Of a stretch of DNA of 7,257 nt, positions 6,601-7,257 are shown piece after piece. The notes beneath the pieces are model-generated. The model did not search any database. It saw only the letters and a list, made by a program, of their open reading frames with translations, and was not told the origin of the DNA. Position numbers and translations under genes: made by a program. Source of the DNA: Anaerolineales bacterium (GTDB lineage Bacteria; Chloroflexota; Anaerolineae; Anaerolineales; UBA4823); the NCBI GenBank assembly GCA_016932955.1, contig JAFGBV010000286.1, positions 1-7,257 of the forward strand. The letters are read 5' to 3'. Position 1 is the first letter of the stretch. Every line of letters starts with the position of its first letter.

Positions 6601-6908
6601 ACGTCACTGAGCCAGTCAGCCTCACGCTCTCGGGTTGGCGACCAAAGACCACAGAGATAGCGCTGGGCGCAGGCTGGAATCTAGTGGGTTACCCAGCCCA
6701 AACAGCATATTCAGTGGAGGAGGCCCTGCTCTCTCTTACAGGCAAATACACACGGGTTTTGGCTTTCGATCCCACCGATTCTGCCGACCCTTGGAAGGAG
6801 TACAATGTCAACACACCCAGCTATGTCAACGATCTGGCAATGTTGCAACCAGGGCTAGGTTATTGGATCAATGTTACTGAAGCGTGCGTCTGGATAGTGC
6901 CACAGTGA
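558..6908 (+). CDS. Secreted giant multidomain protein with M23 peptidase, beta/gamma-crystallin-like, FnIII/Ig-like and C-terminal GWNLV domains
   Basis: The protein has about 2,116 residues; numbers here count from the in-frame ATG at 552. Order: signal peptide 3-27; PsbP/DcrB-like region ~66-222; M23 zinc peptidase ~255-420 with H316-x3-D320, H380 and H410-L-H412; beta/gamma-crystallin-like domains 471-580 and 709-813 flanking a carboxypeptidase-regulatory-like domain 582-670; FnIII-like 814-912; Ig-like 913-1018; OmpL47-like 1030-1118; Ig-like modules 1119-1410 separated by D-x-x-P-P joints; duplicated GQP module 1418-1538; proline-rich hinge 1543-1557; Ig-like repeats 1559-1940; duplicated GWNLV domain 1951-2118. 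M23 enzymes cut peptidoglycan cross-bridges or other peptides; the remaining domains suggest adhesion, calcium binding and spacing. Of 26 cysteines, 21 lie in 257-968, fitting an exported, disulfide-stabilised N-terminal half. There is no LPXTG motif or C-terminal membrane helix. It follows the lectin gene after 189 bases. Base composition rises near 2640, suggesting a composite origin. The substrate is unknown. Confidence 0.93.
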   Translation: MRMQHRMISFMMILGLLLPTTLTTASVPLNFEGIGQGSQLLIDINPDSASLSANNPPFLDHNQPTAYVDPLYGYELQLEGEWYVYPTSPEAVYGVAVFENYDENQFTELGNFPQPAVRLQVGVAPLWKGWSFENWVQGWRANEIIHGATLTEPTSVSVAGFKGVSFHLLRNQTVPNQPMDIHEVLLDIGDGRVMVIISYTWNAATSKATLEMVKGLDLSGVKHFPPQLDTFGSPSLSTLLSDAESAGTVNSYGPCSLAVRLDGRGAPEAPFALHVPFKADQVWEVGWEEGKSGGSFYGNNWHCNNSGLMGRGDHYALDWNRYEKDEAGNLLPERGEDVLPVADGTIDTAIFPTCPDNNGFGCYVLINHDHDIRTLYAHLSNVYRAPNEFVYHWERIGAVGGTGGVPVHLHFGILQKHTDGNYYSRCDGSTDVCGEGESPALPQTVKPSPMYTADGNRTEIINGQDYSRVNICNGCVMLFWNPDYDAHNNQNDLGYRTFTEPGWYNLNGVFDNQVSSLKIASGRSVLLYEGSDRSGASVCVNKDVANFDGVNFPGTNVEIRGNISSIEIFENRHCLGPNTGGVIGQIKDVCGNPASGARVSIITWGGGALNLTDREVTDSNGLYASGGIPAGNALIWAVDANGTDTSLTWSKITSNQWSIANTMILEPDTCVSLSGESNNQENKTSGMASINAEVCQPPLRPPDCPQSGGAILFKDENFACGGSGEGIGYVRRDSPGLYNNVGAGFNDQASSVRVPAGWSVKLFEHENGNGGWACRNGNDANFWGDYFNNGVPLINNVTSFQVYDVPNCGPNTAPAVPTLNSPADGHAAEDGKAPALCWRNVSDPEGDQVEYYAEVYDSPVNANSGWIRSTCWRPASLDGNYHTYQWRVKARDLSHQAQSSWSVTRNFSIEAPNQPPSIAFTTANGVAIPTSRLVQSNVRDWIFQGTASDVDGQVAQIKFQCSGDNCGVAHSQNGLTTWTYERRNIAGQNNLHFLAYDDDGAVAQSGRLDLRIDLAAPMTALSLNGDSNRANWPTWFTAPVQVRLQAEDKGTGNARADVKQIHYRLNGGAWQTQSGAVKTFTVSGDGVHTVEYYAEDKVGNLENSRQVTFKLDATPPTAPGKTTETHGVLSGQWQKEWNDPNFTWAPSSDSTSGVWYYQVAWNNTLQVSNSAGYDPLPVRTGSYPLSIRAVDRAGNISAQGGQFIFKYDGTPPPSPALQNNSGIASGVWQKQVRTANFSWPVPNDEGSGIAGYNLYWGASITGTSTSLISTNSFVNNTPICAENEAAIRFLRVRSQDNVDWQSQWVDYAVAYDGAPPTASLVANYGLALTNQTSVFLDIAAADEGSGVTLMRLSSDGSNWIDWTAVVTETLWEIPALGRREHTIYLQVADKVGNLSQVVTDTVFLDVNPARPRSDNFWMWDEMVTSGGKALTSTTYSMLSSVGQPMVTGQAPGQSPVSANYKMDTGFQAGSQAAPILRPTYMTYSQTGYIVAGGGTGAAALESTGLQMRGTLGQPAGVRTITSTNFILFSGFWGGAGYNLKPPVSPPLPPPAPPLPECEFYSIAINDDVPFTVSPVVSLTLCGPDPVEMMLSNTAEFSATNWQPYTQTLAWTLAVTGTSIQPRSVFARFKDGSGAIYGDFSDDIIYDPNAGWGQAVFDLTDLVSETHKLASGMAVMGGIGTSRSMRVTNEDGVDLFLSANDDSSGLADIQVSEYSGFVDNEWQPYSAIVPVSLSQGDGVKTVYVRFRDNAGNVSEPASASLLVDTEPPFGGVAVADQIVGPKFITVTAYLGAIDELSGVADMQISSESSFTDIAWQPYTFSLSLPISITNEGQGAFFVRYRDAAGNISDIVSDTYVIDTTPPLVYVEVTAGDSLTRTVTILAHDELVDAAVMHISNDPLMIDQVTTLTYTQVITWTFDEREVVWVQVEDAVGNVSEPYPAFAGAQLMSSDLALVPGWNLVSWPLSPVSRNLTDILLALDGICDQAWTYSALDEEAPWKEWPGDLAETDETTGLWLHVTEPVSLTLSGWRPKTTEIALGAGWNLVGYPAQTAYSVEEALLSLTGKYTRVLAFDPTDSADPWKEYNVNTPSYVNDLAMLQPGLGYWINVTEACVWIVPQ
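1314..1811 (+). other. M23 (LytM/lysostaphin-type) zinc metallopeptidase domain
   Basis: All the motifs expected for the family are present in order. GDHYALDW supplies zinc ligands His316 and Asp320. VLPVADGTID is the conserved V-x-A-x-x-G-x-V-like strand, and CYVLINHDHD is the core strand. TLYAHLS supplies catalytic His380. IGAVGGTGG followed by VHLHFGIL supplies His410 and the zinc ligand His412. An insert between the ADG strand and the core strand carries Cys356 and Cys364, which could form a disulfide loop. The domain looks catalytically competent. Known substrates of the family are peptidoglycan cross-bridges, and some members cut other proteins. The actual substrate here cannot be read from sequence. 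Confidence 0.88.
1962..2291 (+). repeat. Beta/gamma-crystallin-like domain, copy 1
   Basis: Residues 471-580 show the two Greek-key halves: an opening strand VMLFWNPDYD, GWYNLNG, then FDNQVSSLKI, GRSVLLYEGSDRSG and a closing ISSIEIFEN. The segment D513-N-Q-V-S-S518 matches the family's calcium motif (N/D)(N/D)xx(S/T)S. The equivalent site in the second half is degenerate. It is paired with a second copy at 2676-2990, and both end in a Cys and G-P-N-T (C-L-G-P-N-T here, C-G-P-N-T in copy 2). Confidence 0.68.
2295..2561 (+). other. Carboxypeptidase regulatory-like (CarboxypepD_reg) domain between the crystallin copies
   Basis: Residues 582-670 read GGVIGQIKDVCGNPASGARVSI, then a DREVTDSNGLYASGGIPAGNA segment, then a beta-strand end. 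The pattern G-x-V-x-D-x-x-G-x-P-x-x-G-A-x-V followed by T-D-x-N-G-x-Y is the usual signature of this seven-strand beta-sandwich fold in extracellular proteins, where it acts as a spacer or stabiliser. It has no catalytic residues of its own. Confidence 0.7.
2676..2990 (+). repeat. Beta/gamma-crystallin-like domain, copy 2
   Basis: Residues 709-813 repeat the plan of copy 1: ILFKDENFACG, GLYNNVGAGFNDQASSVRV, GWSVKLFEHENGNGGWAC, and a closing VTSFQVYDVPNCGPNT. N748-D-Q-A-S-S753 again matches the calcium motif. The copies are clearly homologous as protein, but their DNA differs throughout, so this is not a recent duplication. Copy 2 lies on the G+C-richer side of the composition change. Confidence 0.7.
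3639..3905 (+). other. OmpL47-like beta module with first of the DxxGN / DxxPP joints
   Basis: Residues 1030-1118 contain IHYRLNGGAWQTQSG, then VSGDGVHTVEYYAEDKVGNLE, ending in DATPP. This matches the 'Y-x-hydrophobic-D/N-G-G-x-W ... G-x-H-x-V-x-Y-x-A-x-D-x-x-G-N' pattern of OmpL47-type extracellular beta domains. Related but more diverged modules follow up to residue 1410, joined by DGTPP (1210-1214) and DGAPP (1314-1318). Confidence 0.62.
4803..5165 (+). repeat. Duplicated GQP-GF module
   Basis: Two copies, residues 1418-1470 and 1486-1538, share the order S-GG (or A-GGG), a T/S-rich strand, a hydrophobic residue then S-S-V-GQP or G-T-L-GQP, and S-x-N-Y/F-x-hydrophobic-x-(T/S)-GF. Copy 1 has SSVGQPMVTG and ANYKMDTGF; copy 2 has GTLGQPAGV and TNFILFSGF. 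I know this type of module from large extracellular proteins of environmental bacteria but cannot assign a function. Confidence 0.55.
5178..5222 (+). other. Proline-rich hinge
   Basis: Residues 1543-1557 (PPVSPPLPPPAPPLP) have eleven prolines in fifteen positions. The segment separates the GQP modules from the C-terminal Ig-like repeats. It probably forms a stiff polyproline-type linker that sets the C-terminal part off from the rest. Confidence 0.8.
5226..6371 (+). repeat. Four tandem Ig-like repeats with WQPY and DxAGNxSE motifs
   Basis: Four diverged units occur at residues about 1559-1646, 1684-1769, 1770-1863 and 1864-1940. The best preserved (units 2 and 3) share S-G-hydrophobic-A-D-hydrophobic-Q-hydrophobic-S, then WQPY, then V-R-F/Y-R-D-x-AGN-hydrophobic-S-E/D, and a DT-x-PP end. 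Unit 1 keeps WQPY and FARFKDGSG. Unit 4 keeps VQVEDAVGNVSEPYP but has lost WQPY. These are beta-sandwich spacer modules of extracellular proteins. The stretch 1647-1683 between units 1 and 2 is an extra linker. Confidence 0.7.
6402..6905 (+). repeat. Duplicated C-terminal GWNLV domain
   Basis: Two copies of about 80 residues (1951-2028 and 2035-2118) end the protein. Each begins with L-x-x-GWNLV-x-(W/Y)-P, then a helix-like LTDILLALDG or VEEALLSLTG, then APWKEW or DPWKEY, and closes with GLWLHVTEPV or GYWINVTEAC. Their position at the extreme C-terminus suggests a role in attachment, folding or secretion. That role is inference; I know no experimentally proven function. Confidence 0.68.
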
Positions 6909-6940
6909 TAGCAAATTGCAGAGTAGTCGAAGCATGACAA

Positions 6941-6973
6941 AAGTTGCAGGTTCTGTATCAGAACCTGCAACTT
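6941..6973. terminator. Perfect 15-bp hairpin after the large gene; probable terminator
   Basis: AAGTTGCAGGTTCTG (6941-6955) and CAGAACCTGCAACTT (6959-6973) are exact reverse complements separated by TAT. The stem begins 32 bases after the stop codon. Its placement fits transcription termination or 3'-end protection. The downstream flank on the + strand (AATAATG) lacks a T run, so it is not a textbook intrinsic terminator. The - strand reading has a short TTTT run straddling the end of the stem. Confidence 0.6.
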
Positions 6974-7257
6974 AATAATGCCCGATGTGATAAATATCCC
7001 AAGCGTAGTAGATTTAAGAGTCTTGAGGATCACAAATCCCGAGAAAAACAGCTGTCAAATACCCCATCAGGACAGTAGGTCAAACTCAACAGGAGGACTG
7101 ACTTGCCATATTAGCCAACATCAGGCCTTCGGTATGCCTCTTCTCGCCTATCCCCCACCTCACCACCCCTCCCAGGGCGTACGCATCTCAACTTAGTAGA
7201 AGTAGCCGATCGGGGTAGAATGGAGCCCAAACACAGGCATGCGAGGAGAAGAAGCAA
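6974..7257. other. Intergenic region with no convincing gene
   Basis: This stretch has only short frames with no recognisable protein pattern. An open frame at 6978-7196 (+) lacks a plausible ribosome binding site and reads as low-similarity sequence rich in His, Pro and Ser. A C-rich run lies at about 7150-7173. The region probably holds the promoter and leader of a gene beyond the right edge, but no promoter stands out well enough to name. Confidence 0.5.
7244..7248 (+). promoter_or_regulatory. Probable Shine-Dalgarno of a gene starting just beyond the window
   Basis: AGGAG at 7244-7248 is followed by AAGAAGCAA to the window end, with no start codon reached. A start at or just after 7258 would have about 9 bases of spacing, which is normal. 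The next gene would then be on the + strand, the same direction as its two neighbours. Confidence 0.4.

Noticed and set aside
7091..7108. Strong AGGAGG at 7091-7096 that could start a small gene
   Set aside because: The nearest start-type codon at normal spacing (TTG at 7103) runs into TAG after three codons. No ATG lies at a usable distance.
6978..7196. 72-codon open frame after the hairpin
   Set aside because: It begins five bases after the hairpin, with no Shine-Dalgarno sequence. The amino-acid make-up is unconvincing and there is no known motif.
7193..7221. Possible promoter TTAGTA, 17 bases, TAGAAT before the right-edge gene
   Set aside because: The -10 is 5 of 6, but the -35 is only 3 of 6. 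The putative start of transcription would also leave a very short leader. It is suggestive only.

Overview
The window looks like chromosomal DNA from a free-living bacterium and is dominated by secreted, multidomain surface-type proteins. My best guess at a lineage is Chloroflexota (Anaerolineae/Caldilineae-like). The guess rests on three things: the paired GWNLV modules at the C-terminus of the large protein, the 'GQP...GF' repeat module, and the neighbouring H-type-lectin protein with a repetitive stalk. These are familiar from proteins of that phylum, but this is a style argument and not a phylogenetic one. No RNA genes, CRISPR arrays, insertion sequences or transposases were seen.

Layout. 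(1) Positions 3-368 (+) hold the C-terminal 121 codons of a gene that begins before the window. It has a short decapeptide-type stalk repeat followed by a domain that reads as an H-type lectin. (2) Positions 369-557 are non-coding leader. The left arm of a long imperfect inverted repeat lies here, and its right arm lies inside the next gene, so the two arms enclose that gene's ribosome binding site and start. (3) Positions 558-6908 (+) are one uninterrupted gene for a secreted protein of about 2,116 residues. It carries a signal peptide, a PsbP/DcrB-like region, a complete M23 (LytM-type) zinc metallopeptidase domain, two beta/gamma-crystallin-like domains on either side of a carboxypeptidase-regulatory-like domain, and an FnIII-like domain. 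Next come a chain of Ig-like/OmpL47-like modules, a duplicated GQP module, a proline-rich hinge, four more Ig-like repeats and a duplicated GWNLV domain at the C-terminus. (4) Positions 6941-6973 are a perfect 15-bp hairpin just after the stop codon. (5) Positions 6974-7257 have no convincing gene but end in a good Shine-Dalgarno sequence, so another + strand gene probably begins just past the window edge.

How they may work together (inference). Both genes encode extracellular proteins with binding modules. The large one adds a peptidoglycan-hydrolase-type catalytic domain to a very long adhesive or spacer tail. The simplest reading is a cell-surface or secreted enzyme that is displayed, or that binds other cells or matrix, with calcium-stabilised crystallin domains next to the enzyme. 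Base composition rises from about 47% to about 56% G+C across position ~2640, between the two crystallin copies, which suggests the gene was assembled from parts with different histories.
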